This document shows positions 19,901-37,800 of a stretch of 64,000 bases of DNA, in pieces. The position numbers and the translations under genes were made by a program. Source of the stretch: Sepiola atlantica (lineage: Eukaryota > Mollusca > Cephalopoda > Sepiida > Sepiolidae); NCBI GenBank assembly GCA_963556195.1, contig OY744532.1, positions 106,506,583-106,570,582 of the forward strand, given 5' to 3'. Every line of letters starts with the position of its first letter. Position 1 is the first letter of the stretch. The notes below the pieces were generated by a model, which searched no databases, had not been told where the DNA came from, and worked only from the letters and a program-made list of their open reading frames with translations.

Positions 19901-22900
19901 AATATACTAGTAAATGTATATAATCTGTAAATATTTATAAAATATCAATAAATATACCTGTAATATAATAGTAAATGTATATAATCTGTAAATATTTATA
20001 AAATATCAATAAATATACGTGTAATATAATAGTAAATGTATATAATCTGAAAATATTTATGAAATATCAATAAATATACGTGTAACATAATATTAAATGT
20101 ATATAATCTGTAAACATTTATAAAATATCAATAAATATACGTGTTATATAATAGTAAATGTATATAATCTGTAAATATTTATAAAATATTAATAAATATA
20201 CCTGTAATATAATTACAAATGTATATAATCTGTAAATATTTATAAAACATCAATAAATATACGTATTATATAATAGTAAATGTATATTATCTGTAAATAT
20301 TTATAAAATATCAATAAATATGTGTGTTATATAAGAATAAATGTATATAATCTGTAAATATATATAAAATGTCAATAAATATTCGTGCAATATGAAAACA
20401 AATGTATATAATCTGTAAATATTTATAAAATATCAATAAAAATACGTATTATATAATAGTAAACGTATATAATCTGTAAATATTTATAAAATATCAATAA
20501 ATATACGTGTAATATAATAGTAAATGTATATAATCTGAAAATATTTATAAAATATCAATAAATATACGTGTAATATAATAGTAAATGTATATAATTTGCA
20601 AATATATATAAAATGTCAACAAATATACGTGTAATACAATATAAAATGTATATAATCTGTAAATATTTATAAAATATCAATAAATATGCGTGTAATATAA
20701 TAATAAATGTATATAATCTGTAAATATATATAAAATGTCAATAAATATTCGTGCAATATGATAACAAATGTATATAATCTGCATATATTTATGAAATATC
20801 AATAAATATACGCGTAATATAAAAGTAAATGTATATTATCTGTAACTATATATAAAATATCACTAAATGTAAGTGTAATATTATAGTAAATGTATATAAT
20901 CTGTAAATATTTACAAAATATCAATAAATTTACGTGTAATATAATAGTAAATGTAAAATGATTTAAAATATGTATAAAATATCAATAAATATACGTGTAA
21001 TATAATAATAAATGTATATGATTTGTAAATATATATGAAATATCAATAAATATACGTGTAATATTATATTAAATGTATATAATCTGTAAATATATATTAA
21101 ATATCAATAAATATACGAGTTATATTATATTACATGTATATAATCTGTTAATATATATAAAATATCAATAAATATACGTGTAATATAATAAAAATGTATA
21201 TAATTTGTAAATATTTACCAAATATCAATAAATATACGTGTAATATTATAGTAAATGTATATAATCTGTAAACATTTATAAAATATCAATAAATATACGT
21301 GTTATATAATAGTAAATGTATATAATCTGTAAATATTTATAAAATATCAATAAATATACCTGTAATATAATTACAAATGTATATAATCTGTAAATATTTA
21401 TAAAACATCAATAAATATACGTATTATATTATAGTAAATGTATATTATCTGTAAATATTTATAAAATATCAATAAATATGCGTGTTATATAATAATAAGT
21501 GTATATAATCTGTAAATATATATAAAATGTCAATAAATATTCGTGCAATATGGAAAGAAATGTATATAATCTGTAAATATTTATAAAATATCAATAAATA
21601 TACGTATTATATAATAGTAAACGTATATAATCTGTAAATATTTATAAAATATCAATAAATATACGTGTAATATAATAGTAAATGTATATAATCTGAAAAT
21701 ATTTATAAAATATCAATAAATATACGTGTAATATAATAGTAAATGTATATTATCTGTAAATATTTATAAAATATTAATAAATATACCTGTAATATAATAG
21801 TAAATGTATATAATTTGTAAATATATATAAAATGTCAATAAATATACGTGTAATATAATATAAAATGTATATAATCTGTAAATATTTATAAAATATCAAT
21901 AAATATGCGTGTAATATAATAATAAATGTATATAATCTGTAAATATATATAAAATGTCAATAAATATTCGTTCAATATGATAACAAATGTATATAATCTG
22001 TAACTATTTATGAAATATCAATAAATATACGCGTAATATAAAAGTAAATGTATATAATCTGTAAATATAGATTAAATGTAAATAAATATACGTGTAATAT
22101 AATAGTAAATGTATATTATCTGTAAGCGTATATAAAATATCAATAACTGTAAGTGTAATATTATAGTAAATGTATATAATCTGTAAATATTTACAAAATA
22201 TCAATAAATTTACGTGTAATATAATAGTTAATGTAAAATATTTTTAAATATGTATAAAATATCAATAAATATACGTGTAATATAATAATAAATGTATATG
22301 ATATGTAAATATATATGAAATATCAATAAATATACGTGTAATATTATATTAAATGTATATAATCAGTAAATATATATAAAATATCAATAAATATACGAGT
22401 TATATAATATTACATGTATATAATCTGTTAATATATATAAAATATCAATAAATATACGTGTAATATAATAGTAAATGTATATAATCTGTAATATTTATAA
22501 AATATCAATAAATATCCCTGTAATATAATAGTAAATGTATATAATCTGTAAATATTTATAAAATATCAATAAATATACGTGTCATATAATAGTAAATGTA
22601 TATAATCTGAAAATATTTATGAAATATCAATAAATATACGTGTAACATAATATTAAATGTATATAATCTGTAAATATTTATAAAATATCAATAAATATAC
22701 CTGTAATATAATTACAAATGTATATAATCTGTAAATATTTATAAAACATCAATAAATATACGTATTATATAATAGTAAATGTATATTATCTGTAAATATT
22801 TAAAAAATATCAAAAAATTTGTGTGTTATCTAAGAATAAATGTATATAATCTATAAATATATATAAAATGTCAATAAATATTCGTGCAATATGAAAAGAA

Positions 22901-24384
22901 ATGTATATAATCTGTAAATATTTATAAAATATCAATAAATATACGTATTATATAATAGTAAACGTATATAATCTGTAAATATTTATAAAATATCAATAAA
23001 TATACGTGTAATATAATAGTAAATGTATATAATCTGTAATATTTATAAAATATCAATAAATATACCTGTAATATACTAGTAAATGTATATAATCTGTAAA
23101 TATTTACAAAATATCAATAAATATACGTGTAACATAATATTAAATGTATATAATCTGTAAATATTTATAAAATATCAATAAATATCCCTGTAATATAATA
23201 GTAAATGTATATAATCTGTAAATATTTATAAAATATCAATAAATATACGTGTAATATAATAGTAAATGTATATAATCTGAAAATATTTATGAAATATCAA
23301 TAAATATACGTGTAACATAATATTAAATGTATATAATCTGTAAACATTTATAAAATATCAATAAATATACGTGTTATATAATAGTAAATGTATATAATCT
23401 GTAAATATTTATAAAATATCAATAAATATACCTGTAATATAATTACAAATGTATATAATCTGTAAATATTTATAAAACATCAATAAATATACGTATTATA
23501 TAATAGTAAATGTATATTATCTGTAAATATTTAAAAAATATCAAAAATTTGTGTGTTATCTAAGAATAAATGTATATAATCTATAAATATATATAAAATG
23601 TCAATAAATATTCGTGCAATATGAAAAGAAATGTATATAATCTGTAAATATTTATAAAATATCAATAAATATACGTATTATATAATAGTAAACGTATATA
23701 ATCTGTAAATATTTATAAAATATCAATAAATATACGTGTAATATAATAGTAAATGTATATAATCTGTAATATTTATAAAATATCAATAAATATACCTGTA
23801 ATATACTAGTAAATGTATATAATCTGTAAATATTTACAAAATATCAATAAATATACGTGTAACATAATATTAAATGTATATAATCTGTAAATATTTATAA
23901 AATATCAATAAATATACGTGTAATATAATAGTAAATGTATATAATCTGAAAATATTGATAAAATATCAATAAATATACGTGTAATATAATAGTAAATGTA
24001 TATTATCTGTAAATATTTATAAAATATTAATAAATATACCTGTAATATAATAGTAAATGTATATAATTTGCAAATATATATAAAATGTCAATAAATATAC
24101 GTGTAATACAATATAAAATGTATATAATCTGTAAATATTTATAAAATATCAATAAATATGCGTGTAATATAATAATAAATGTATATAATCTGTAAATATA
24201 TATAAAATGTCAATAAATATTCGTGCAATATGATAACAAATGTATATAATCTGTACATATTTATGAAATATCAATAAATATACGCGTAATATAAAAGTAA
24301 ATGTATATTATCTGTAAATATATATAAAATGTCAATTAATATTCGTGCAATATGATAACAAATGTATATAATCTGTAAATATTT

Positions 24385-27300
24385 ACAAAATATCAATAAA
24401 TTTACGTGTAATATAATAGTTAATTTAAATATTTTAAAATATGTATAAAATATCAATTAATATACGTGTAATATAATAATAAATGTAGATGATATGTAAA
24501 TATATATGAAATATCAATAAATATACGTGTAATATTATATTAAATGTATATAATCAGTAAATATATATAAAATATCAATAAATATACGAGTTATATAATA
24601 TTACATGTTTATAATCTGTTAATATATATAAAATATCAATAAATATACGTGTAATATAATAGTAAATGTATATAATCTGTAATATTTATAAAATATCAAT
24701 AAATATACCTGTAATATAATAGTAAATGTATATAATCTGTAAATATTTATAAAATATCAATAAATATACGTGTAATATAATAGTAAATGTATATAATCTG
24801 TAAATATTTATGAAATATCAATAAATATTCGTGTAACATAATATTAAATGTATATAATCTGTTATTATTTATAAAATATCAATAAATATACGTGTAATAT
24901 AATAGTAAATGTATATAATCTGTAAATATGTTTAAAATGTAAATTAATATACGTGTAATATAATAGTGAATGTATATTATCTGTAAATATCGATAAAATA
25001 TCAATATATATACGTGTAATATAATAGTAAATGTATATTATATGTAAATATTTATAAAATATCAATAAATATACGTGTAATATAATAGTAAATGTATATA
25101 ATCTGTAAATATATATAAAATGTCAATAAATATTCGTGCAATATGGAAAGAAATGTATATAATCTGTAAATATTTATAAAATATCAATAAATATACGTAT
25201 TATATAATAGTAAACGTATATAATCTGTAAATATTTATAAAATATCAATAAATATACGTGTAAGATAATAGTAAATGTATATAATCTGAAAATATTTATA
25301 AAATATCAATAAATATACGTGTAATATAATAGTAAATGTATATTATCTGTAAATATTTATAAAATATTAATAAATATACCTGTAATATAATAGTAAATGT
25401 ATATAATTTGTAAATATATATAAAATGTCAATAAATATACGTGTAATATAATATAAAATGTATATAATCTGTAAATATTTATAAAATATCAATAAATATG
25501 CGTGTAATATAATAATAAATGTATATAATCTGTAAATATATATAAAATGTCAATAAATATTCGTGCAATATAATAGTAAATGTATATTATCTGTAAATAT
25601 ATATAAAATATCAATAAATGTAAGTGTAATATTATAGTAAATGTATATAATCTGTAAATATTTATGAAATATCAATAAATATACGCGTAATATAAAAGTA
25701 AATGTATATAATCTGTAAATATATATTAAATGTAAATAAATATACGTGTAATATAATAGTAAATGTATATTATCTGTAAATATATATAAAATATCAATAA
25801 ATGTAAGTGTAATATTATAGTAAATGTATATAATCTGTAAATATTTATGAAATATCAGTAAATATACGCGTAATATAAAAGTAAATGTATATAATCTGTA
25901 AATATATATTAAATGTAAATAAATATACTTGTAATATAATAGTAAATGTATATTATCTGTAAATATATATAAAATATCAATAAATGTAAGTGTAATATTA
26001 TAGTAAATGTATATAATCTGTAAATATTTATGAAATATCAATAAATATACGCGTAATATTAAAGTAAATGTATATAATCTGTAAATATATATTAAATGTA
26101 AATAAATATACGTGTAATATAATAGTAAATGTATATTATCTGTAAATATATATAAAATATCAATAAATGTAAATGTAATATTATAGTAAATGTATATAAT
26201 CTGTAAATATTTACAAAATATCAATAAATTTACGTGTAATATAATAGTGATTGTAAAATATTTTTAAATATGTATAAAATATCAATAAATAAACGTGTAA
26301 TATAATAATAAATGTATATGATTTGTAAATATATATAAAATATCAAGAAATATACGTGTAATATTATATTAAATGTATATAATCTGTAAATATATATTAA
26401 ATATCAATAAATATAGGAGTTATATAATATTACATGTATATAATCTGTGATTATATATATAATATCAATAAATATACGTGTAATATAATAAAAATGTATA
26501 TAATCTGTAAATATTTATAAAATATCAATAAATATACGTGTAATATAATAGTAAATGTATATAATCTGTAATATTTATAAAATATCAATAAATATACCTG
26601 TAATTAAATAGTAAATGTATATAATCTGTAAATATTTACAAAATATCAATAAATTTACGTGTAATATAATAGTTAATTTAAATATTTTAAAATATGTATA
26701 AAATATCAATTAATATACGTGTAATATAATAATAAATGTAGATGATATGTAAATATATATGAAATATCAATAAATATACGTGTAATATTATATTAAATGT
26801 ATATAATCAGTAAATATATATAAAATATCAATAAATATACGAGTTATATAATATTACATGTTTATAATCTGTTAATATATATAAAATATCAATAAATATA
26901 CGTGTAATATAATAGTAAATGTATATAATCTGTAATATTTATAAAATATCAATAAATATACCTGTAATATAATAGTAAATGTATATAATCTGTAAATATT
27001 TATAAAATATCAATAAATATACGTGTAATATAATAGTAAATGTATATAATCTGTAAATATTTATGAAATATCAATAAATATTCGTGTAACATAATATTAA
27101 ATGTATATAATCTGTTATTATTTATAAAATATCAATAAATATACGTGTAATATAATAGTAAATGTATATAATCTGTAAATATGTTTAAAATGTAAATTAA
27201 TATACGTGTAATATAATAGTGAATGTATATTATCTGTAAATATCGATAAAATATCAATATATATACGTGTAATATAATAGTAAATGTATATTATATGTAA

Positions 27301-28890
27301 ATATTTATAAAATATCAATAAATATACGTGTAATATAATAGTAAATGTATATAATCTGTAAATATATATAAAATGTCAATAAATATTCGTGCAATATGGA
27401 AAGAAATGTATATAATCTGTAAATATTTATAAAATATCAATAAATATACGTATTATATAATAGTAAACGTATATAATCTGTAAATATTTATAAAATATCA
27501 ATAAATATACGTGTAAGATAATAGTAAATGTATATAATCTGAAAATATTTATAAAATATCAATAAATATACGTGTAATATAATAGTAAATGTATATTATC
27601 TGTAAATATTTATAAAATATTAATAAATATACCTGTAATATAATAGTAAATGTATATAATTTGTAAATATATATAAAATGTCAATAAATATACGTGTAAT
27701 ATAATATAAAATGTATATAATCTGTAAATATTTATAAAATATCAATAAATATGCGTGTAATATAATAATAAATGTATATAATCTGTAAATATATATAAAA
27801 TGTCAATAAATATTCGTGCAATATAATAGTAAATGTATATTATCTGTAAATATATATAAAATATCAATAAATGTAAGTGTAATATTATAGTAAATGTATA
27901 TAATCTGTAAATATTTATGAAATATCAATAAATATACGCGTAATATAAAAGTAAATGTATATAATCTGTAAATATATATTAAATGTAAATAAATATACGT
28001 GTAATATAATAGTAAATGTATATTATCTGTAAATATATATAAAATATCAATAAATGTAAGTGTAATATTATAGTAAATGTATATAATCTGTAAATATTTA
28101 TGAAATATCAGTAAATATACGCGTAATATAAAAGTAAATGTATATAATCTGTAAATATATATTAAATGTAAATAAATATACTTGTAATATAATAGTAAAT
28201 GTATATTATCTGTAAATATATATAAAATATCAATAAATGTAAGTGTAATATTATAGTAAATGTATATAATCTGTAAATATTTATGAAATATCAATAAATA
28301 TACGCGTAATATTAAAGTAAATGTATATAATCTGTAAATATATATTAAATGTAAATAAATATACGTGTAATATAATAGTAAATGTATATTATCTGTAAAT
28401 ATATATAAAATATCAATAAATGTAAATGTAATATTATAGTAAATGTATATAATCTGTAAATATTTACAAAATATCAATAAATTTACGTGTAATATAATAG
28501 TGATTGTAAAATATTTTTAAATATGTATAAAATATCAATAAATAAACGTGTAATATAATAATAAATGTATATGATTTGTAAATATATATAAAATATCAAG
28601 AAATATACGTGTAATATTATATTAAATGTATATAATCTGTAAATATATATTAAATATCAATAAATATAGGAGTTATATAATATTACATGTATATAATCTG
28701 TGATTATATATATAATATCAATAAATATACGTGTAATATAATAAAAATGTATATAATCTGTAAATATTTATAAAATATCAATAAATATACGTGTAATATA
28801 ATAGTAAATGTATATAATCTGTAATATTTATAAAATATCAATAAATATACCTGTAATTAAATAGTAAATGTATATAATCTGTAAATATTT
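24385..28890. repeat. 2,253-bp tandem duplication inside the satellite
   Basis: Distinctive variant monomers recur exactly 2,253 bp apart, for example the TTAATTTAAATATTTTAAAA block at about 24,420 and 26,673. Every stretch I compared between 24.39-26.63 kb and 26.64-28.89 kb read identically. 2,253 is 37 x 61 minus 4. Confidence 0.9.
25555..26225. repeat. 183-bp trimer block within the satellite
   Basis: Three monomer variants alternate in a fixed order: one with TAAGTG in place of ACGTG, one with ACGCG, and one with TTAAATGTAAATAAA lacking the usual TC. The trio repeats about 3.5 times. It recurs at 27,808-28,478 in the duplicated unit. Shorter runs occur near 31.4-31.9, 33.9-34.4 and 36.9-37.4 kb. 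Confidence 0.8.
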
Positions 28891-31800
28891 ATAAAATATC
28901 AATAAATATACGTGTAATATAATAGTAAATGTATAAAAGCTGTAAATATTTATAAAATATCAATAAATATACGTGTTATATAATAGTAAATGTATATAAT
29001 CTGTAAATATTTATAAAGTGTCAATAAATATACGTGTAATATAATAGTAAATGTATATTATCTGTAAATATATATAAAATATCAATAAATGTAAGTGTAA
29101 TATTATAGTAAATGTATATAATCTGTAAATATTTACGAAATATCAATAAATTCACGTGTAATATAATAGTAATTGTTAAATTTTTGTAAATATATATGAA
29201 ATATCAATAAATATACGTGTAATATAATAGTAAATGTATATAATCTGTAAATATTTATTAAATATCAATAAATATACGTGTAATATAATAGTAAATGTAT
29301 ATAATCTGTAAATATTTATAAAATATCAATAAATATACGTGTAATATAATAGTAAATGTATATAATCTGTAAATATTTATAAAATATCAATAAATATACG
29401 TGTTATATAATAGTAAATGTATATAATCTGTAAATATTTATAAAATATCAATAAATATACGTGTAGTATAATAGTAAATGTATATAATCTGTAAATATAT
29501 ATAAAATGTTAATAAATAAACGGGTAATATAATGACAAATCTATATAATCTGTAAATATTTACAAAATATCAATAAATATACGTATTATATAATAGTAAA
29601 TGTATATTATCTGTAAATATTTATAAAATATCTATAAATATGCGGGTATTATATTACTAAATTACTATATTAATAAATGTATATAATCTGTAAATATATA
29701 TAAAATGTCAATAAATATTCGTGCAATATGACAACAAATGTATATAATCTGTAAATATTTATAAAATATCAATACATATACGTGTAATATAATAGTAAAT
29801 GTATATAATCTGTAAATATTTATTAAATATCAATAAATATGCGTGTAATATAATAGTAAATGTATATAATCTTTAAATATTTATAAAATATCAATAAATA
29901 TACGTGTTATATAATAGTAAATGTATATAATCTGTAAATATTTATAAAGTATCAATAAATATACGTGTAATATAATAGTAAATGTATATAATCTGTAAAT
30001 ATTTATAAAATATCAATATATATACGTGTAATATAATAGTAAATGTATATAATCTGTAAATATATATAAAATGTTAATAAATAAACGGGTAATATAATGA
30101 CAAATCTATATAATCTGTAAATATTTACAAAATATCAATAAATATACGTATTATATAATAGTAAATGTATATTATCTGTAAATATTTATAAAATATCAAT
30201 AAATATGCGGGTAATATAATAATAAATGTATATAATCTGTAAATATATATAAAATGTCAATAAATATTCGTGCAATATGACAACAAATGTATATAATCTG
30301 TAAATATTTATAAAATATCAATAAATATACGTGTAATATAATAGTAAATGTATATAATCTGTAAATATATATAAAATGCAAATAAATATACATGTAATAT
30401 AATAGTAAATGTATATAATCTGTAAATATATATAAAATGTTAATAAATAAACGGGTAATATAATGACAAATCTATATAATCTGTAAATATTAACAAAATA
30501 TCAATAAATATACGTATTATATAATAGTAAATGTATATTATCTGTAAATATTTATAAAATATCAATAAATATGCGGGTAATATAATAATAAATGTATATA
30601 ATCTGTAAATATATATAAAATGTCAATAAATGTAAGTGTAATATTATAGTAAATGTATATAATCTGTAAATATTTATAAAATATCAATAAATTTACGTGT
30701 AATATAATAGTTAATGTCAAATTTTTGTAAATATATATAAAATAACAATAAATATACGTGTAATATTATATTAAATGTATATAATCTGTAAATATATATT
30801 AAATATCAATAAATTAACGAGTTATATAATATTAAATGTATATAATCTGTTAATATATACAAAATCCTAATAAATATACGTGTAATATAATAAAAAATGT
30901 ATATAATCTGTAAATATTTATTAAATATCAATAAATATACGTCTAATATTATAGTACATGTATATAATACGTAATATTTATAAAATATCAATAAATATAC
31001 GTGTAATATAATAGTAAATGTATATAATCTGTAAATATTGATAAAATATCAATAAATATACGTGTAATATAATAGTAAATGTATATAATTGGTAATTATA
31101 TATAAAATGTCAATAAATAAACGGGTAATATAATAACAAATGTATATAATCTGTAAATATTTATAAAGTATCAATAAATATACGTGTAATATAATAGTAA
31201 ATGTATATTATCTGTAAATATTTATAAAATATCAATAAATATACGTGTAATATAATAGTAAATGTATATAATCTGTAAATATATATAAAATGTTAATAAA
31301 TAAACGGGTAATATAATGACAAATCTATATAATGTGTAAATATTTACAAAATATCAATAAATATACGTATTATATAATAGTAAATGTATATTATCTGTAA
31401 ATATTTATAAAATATCAATAAATATGCGGGTAATATAATAATAAATGTATATAATCTGTAAATATATATAAAATGTCAATAAATATTCGTGCAATATGAC
31501 AACAAATGTATATAATCTGTAAATATTTATCAAATATCAATAAATATACGTGTAATATAATAGTAAATGTATATAATCTGTAAATATATATAAAATGTAA
31601 ATAAATATACATGTAATATAATAGTAAATGTATATTATCTGTAAATATATATAAAATATCAATAAATGTAAGTGTAATATTATAGTAAATGTATATAATC
31701 TGTAAATATTTATGAAATATCAATAAATATACGCGTAATATAAAAGTAAATGTATATAATCTGTAAATATATATTAAATGTAAATAAATATACGTGTAAT

Positions 31801-34800
31801 ATAATAGTAAATGTATATTATCTGTAAATATATATAAAATATCAATAAATGTAAGTGTAATATTATAGTAAATGTATATAATCTGTAAATATTTACAAAA
31901 TATCAATAAATTTACGTGTAATATAATAGTTAATGTAAAATATTTTTAAATATGTAGAAAATATCAATAAATATACGTGTAATATAATAATAAATGTATA
32001 TGATTTGTAAATATATATAAAATATCAATAAATATACGTGTAATATTATATTAAATGTATATAATCTGTAAATATATATTAAATATCAATAAATATAGGA
32101 GTTATATAATATTACATGTATATAATCTGTGATTATATATATAATATCAATAAATATACGTGTAATATAATAAAAATGTATATAATCTGTAAATATTTAT
32201 AAAATATCAATAAATATACGTGTAATATAATAGTAAATGTATATAATCTGTAATATTTATAAAATATCAATAAATATACCTGTAATTAAATAGTAAATGT
32301 ATATAATCTGTAAATATTTATAAAATATCAATAAATATACGTGTAATATAATAGTAAATGTATAAAAGCTGTAAATATTTATAAAATATCAATAAATATA
32401 CGTATTATATGATAGTAAATGTATATAATCTGTAAATATTTATAAAGTGTCAATAAATATACGTGTAATATAATAGTAAATGTATATTATCTGTAAATAT
32501 ATATAAAATATCAATAAATGTAAGTGTAATATTATAGTAAATGTATATAATCTGTAAATATTTACGAAATATCAATAAATTCACGTGTAATATAATAGTA
32601 ATTGTTAAATTTTTGTAAATATATATAAAATATCAATAAATATACGTGTAATATAATAGTAAATGTATATAATCTGTAAATATTTATTAAATATCAATAA
32701 ATATACGTGTAATATAATAGTAAATTTATATAATCTGTAAATATTTATAAAATATCAATAAATATACGTGTAATATAATAGTAAATGTATATAATCTGTA
32801 AATATTAATAAAATATCAATAAATATACGTGTTATATAATAGTAAATGTATATAATCTGTAAATATTTATAAAATATCAATAAATATACGTGTAGTATAA
32901 TAGTAAATGTATATAATCTGTAAATATATATAAAATGTTAATAAATAAACGGGTAATATAATGACAAATCTATATAATCTGTAAATATTAACAAAATATC
33001 AATAAATATACGTATTATATAATAGTAAATGTATATTATCTGTAAATATTTATAAAATATCAATAAATATGCGGGTAATATAATAATAAATGTATATAAT
33101 CTGTAAATATATATAAAATGTCAATAAATGTAAGTGTAATATTATAGTAAATGTATATAATCTGTAAATATTTATAAAATATCAATAAATTTACGTGTAA
33201 TATAATAGTTAATGTCAAATTTTTGTAAATATATATAAAATATCAATAAATATACGTGTAATATTATATTAAATGTATATAATCTGTAAATATATATTAA
33301 ATATCAATAAATTAACGAGTTATATAATATTAAATGTATATAATCTGTTAATATATACAAAATCTCAATAAATATACGTGTAATATAATAAAAAATGTAT
33401 ATAATCTGTAAATATTTATTAAATATCAATAAATATACGTGTAATATTATAGTACATGTATATAATACGTAATATTTATAAAATATCAATAAATATACGT
33501 GTAATATAATAGTAAATGTATATAATCTGTAAATATTGATAAAATATCAATAAATATACGTGTAATATAATAGTAAATGTATATAATCTGTAATTATATA
33601 TAAAATGTCAATAAATAAACGGTTAATATAATAACAAATGTATATAATCTGTAAATATTTATAAAGTATCAATAAATATACGTGTAATATAATAGTAAAT
33701 GTATATTATCTGTAAATATTTATAAAATATCAATAAATATACGTGTAATATAATAGTAAATGTATATAATCTGTAAATATATATAAAATGTTAATAAATA
33801 AACGGGTAATATAATGACAAATCTATATAATCTGTAAATATTTACAAAATATCAATAAATATACGTATTATATAATAGTAAATGTATATTATCTGTAAAT
33901 ATTTATAAAATATCAATAAATATGCGGGTAATATAATAATAAATGTATATAATCTGTAAATATATATAAAATGTCAATAAATATTCGTGCAATATGACAA
34001 CAAATGTATATAATCTGTAAATATTTATCAAATATCAATAAATATACGTGTAATATAATAGTAAATGTATATAATCTGTAAATATATATAAAATGTAAAT
34101 AAATATACATGTAATATAATAGTAAATGTATATTATCTGTAAATATATATAAAATATCAATAAATGTAAGTGTAATATTATAGTAAATGTATATAATCTG
34201 TAAATATTTATGAAATGTCAATAAATATACGCGTAATATAAAAGTAAATGTATATAATCTGTAAATATATATTAAATGTAAATAAATATACGTGTAATAT
34301 AATAGTAAATGTATATTATCTGTAAATATATATAAAATATCAATAAATGTAAGTGTAATATTATAGTAAATGTATATAATCTGTAAATATTTACAAAATA
34401 TCAATAAATTTACGTGTAATATAATAGTTAATGTAAAATATTTTTAAATATGTAGAAAATATCAATAAATATACGTGTAATATAATAATAAATGTATATG
34501 ATTTGTAAATATATATAAAATATCAATAAATATACGTGTAATACTATATTAAATGTATATAATCTGTAAATATATATTAAATATCAATAAATATAGGAGT
34601 TATATAATATTACATGTATATAATCTGTGATTATATATATAATATCAATAAATATACGTGTAATATAATAAAAATGTATATAATCTGTAAATATTTATAA
34701 AATATCAATAAATATACGTGTAATATAATAGTAAATGTATATAATCTGTAATATTTATAAAATATCAATAAATATACCTGTAATTAAATAGTAAATGTAT

Positions 34801-37800
34801 ATAATCTGTAAATATTTATAAAATATCAATAAATATACGTGTAATATAATAGTAAATGTATAAAAGCTGTAAATATTTATAAAATATCAATAAATATACG
34901 TATTATATGATAGTAAATGTATATAATCTTTAAATATTTATAAAGTGTCAATAAATATACGTGTAATATAATAGTAAATGTATATTATCTGTAAATATAT
35001 ATAAAATATCAATAAATGTAAGTGTAATATTATAGTAAATGTATATAATCTGTAAATATTTACGAAATATCAATAAATTCACGTGTAATATAATAGTAAT
35101 TGTTAAATTTTTGTAAATATATATAAAATATCAATAAATATACGTGTAATATAATAGTAAATGTATATAATCTGTAAATATTTATTAAATATCAATAAAT
35201 ATACGTGTAATATAATAGTAAATTTATATAATCTGTAAATATTTATAAAATATCAATAAATATACGTGTAATATAATAGTAAATGTATATAATCTGTAAA
35301 TATTTATAAAATATCAATAAATATACGTGTTATATAATAGTAAATGTATATAATCTGTAAATATTTATAAAATATCAATAAATATACGTGTAGTATAATA
35401 GTAAATGTATATAATCTGTAAATATATATAAAATGTTAATAAATAAACGGGTAATATAATGACAAATCTATATAATCTGTAAATATTTACAAAATATCAA
35501 TAAATATACGTATTATATAATAGTAAATGTATATTATCTGTAAATATTTATAAAATATCTATAAATATGCGGGTATTATATTACTAAATTACTATATTAA
35601 TTAATGTATATAATCTGTAAATATATATAAAATGTCAATAAATATTCGTGCAATATGACAACAAATGTATATAATCTGTAAATATTTATAAAATATCAAT
35701 AAATATACGTGTAATATAATAGTAAATGTATATAATCTGTAAATATATATAAAATGTAAATAAATATACATGTAATATAATAGTAAATGTATATAATCTG
35801 TAAATATATATAAAATGTTAATAAATAAACGGGTAATATAATGACAAATCTATATAATCTGTAAATATTTACACAATATCAATAAATATACGTATTATAT
35901 AATAGTAAATGTATATTATCTGTAAATATTTATAAAATATCAATAAATATGCGGGTAATATAATAATAAATGTATATAATCTGTAAATATATATAAAATG
36001 TCAATAAATGTAAGTGTAATATTATAGTAAATGTATATAATCTGTAAATATTTATAAAATATCAATAAATTTACGTGTAATATAATAGTTAATGTCAAAT
36101 TTTTGTAAATATATATAAAATATCAATAAATATACGTGTAATATTATATTAAATGTATATAATCTGTAAATATATATTAAATATCAATAAATTAACGAGT
36201 TATATAATATTAAATGTATATAATCTGTTAATATATATAAAATCTAAATAAATATACGTGTAATATAATAACAAATGTATATAATCTGTAAATATTTATA
36301 AAATATCAATAAATATACGTGTAATATAATAGTAAATGTATATAATCTGTAAATATATATAAAATATCAATAAATATACGTGTAATATAATAAAAAATGT
36401 ATATAATCTGTAAATATTTATTAAATATCAATAAATATACGTGTAATATTATAGTACATGTATATAATACGTAATATTTATAAAATATCAATAAATATAC
36501 GTGTAATATAATAGTAAATGTATATAATCTGTAAATATTGATAAAATATCAATAAATATACGTGTAATAGAATAGTAAATGTATATAATCTGTAATTATA
36601 TATAAAATGTCAATAAATAAACGGGTAATATAATAACAAATGTATATAATCTGTAAATATTTATAAAGTATCAATAAATATACGTGTAATATAATAGTAA
36701 ATGTATATTATCTGTAAATATTTATAAAATATCAATAAATATACGTGTAATATAATAGTAAATGTATATAATCTGTAAATATATATAAAATGTTAATAAA
36801 TAAACGGGTAATATAATGACAAATCTATATAATATGTAAATATTTACAAAATATCAATAAATATACGTATTATATAATAGTAAATGTATATTATCTGTAA
36901 ATATTTATAAAATATCAATAAATATGCGGGTAATATAATAATAAATGTATATAATCTGTAAATATATATAAAATGTCAATAAATATTCGTGCAATATGAC
37001 AACAAATGTATATAATCTGTAAATATTTATCAAATATCAATAAATATACGTGTAATATAATAGTAAATGTATATAATCTGTAAATATATATAAAATGTAA
37101 ATAAATATACATGTAATATAATAGTAAATGTATATTATCTGTAAATATATATAAAATATCAATAAATGTAAGTGTAATATTATAGTAAATGTATATAATC
37201 TGTAAATATTTATGAAATATCAATAAATATACGCGTAATATAAAAGTAAATGTATATAATCTGTAAATATATATTAAATGTAAATAAATATACGTGTAAT
37301 ATAATAGTAAATGTATATTATCTGTAAATATATATAAAATATCAATAAATGTAAGTGTAATATTATAGTAAATGTATATAATCTGTAAATATTTACAAAA
37401 TATCAATAAATTTACGTGTAATATAATAGTTAATGTAAAATATTTTTAAATATGTATAAAATATCAATAAATATACGTGTAATATAATAATAAATGTATA
37501 TGATTTGTAAATATATATAAAATATTAATAAATATACGTGTAATATTATATTAAATGTATATAATCTGTAAATATATATAAAATATCAATAAATATAGGA
37601 GTTATATAATATTACATGTATATAATCTGTTAATATATATAAAATATCAATAAATATACGTGTAATATAATAAAAATGTATATAATCTGTAAATATTTAT
37701 AAAATATCAATAAATATACGTGTAATATAATAGTAAATGTATATAATCTGTAATATTTATAAAATATCAATAAATATACCTGTAATTAAATAGTAAATGT

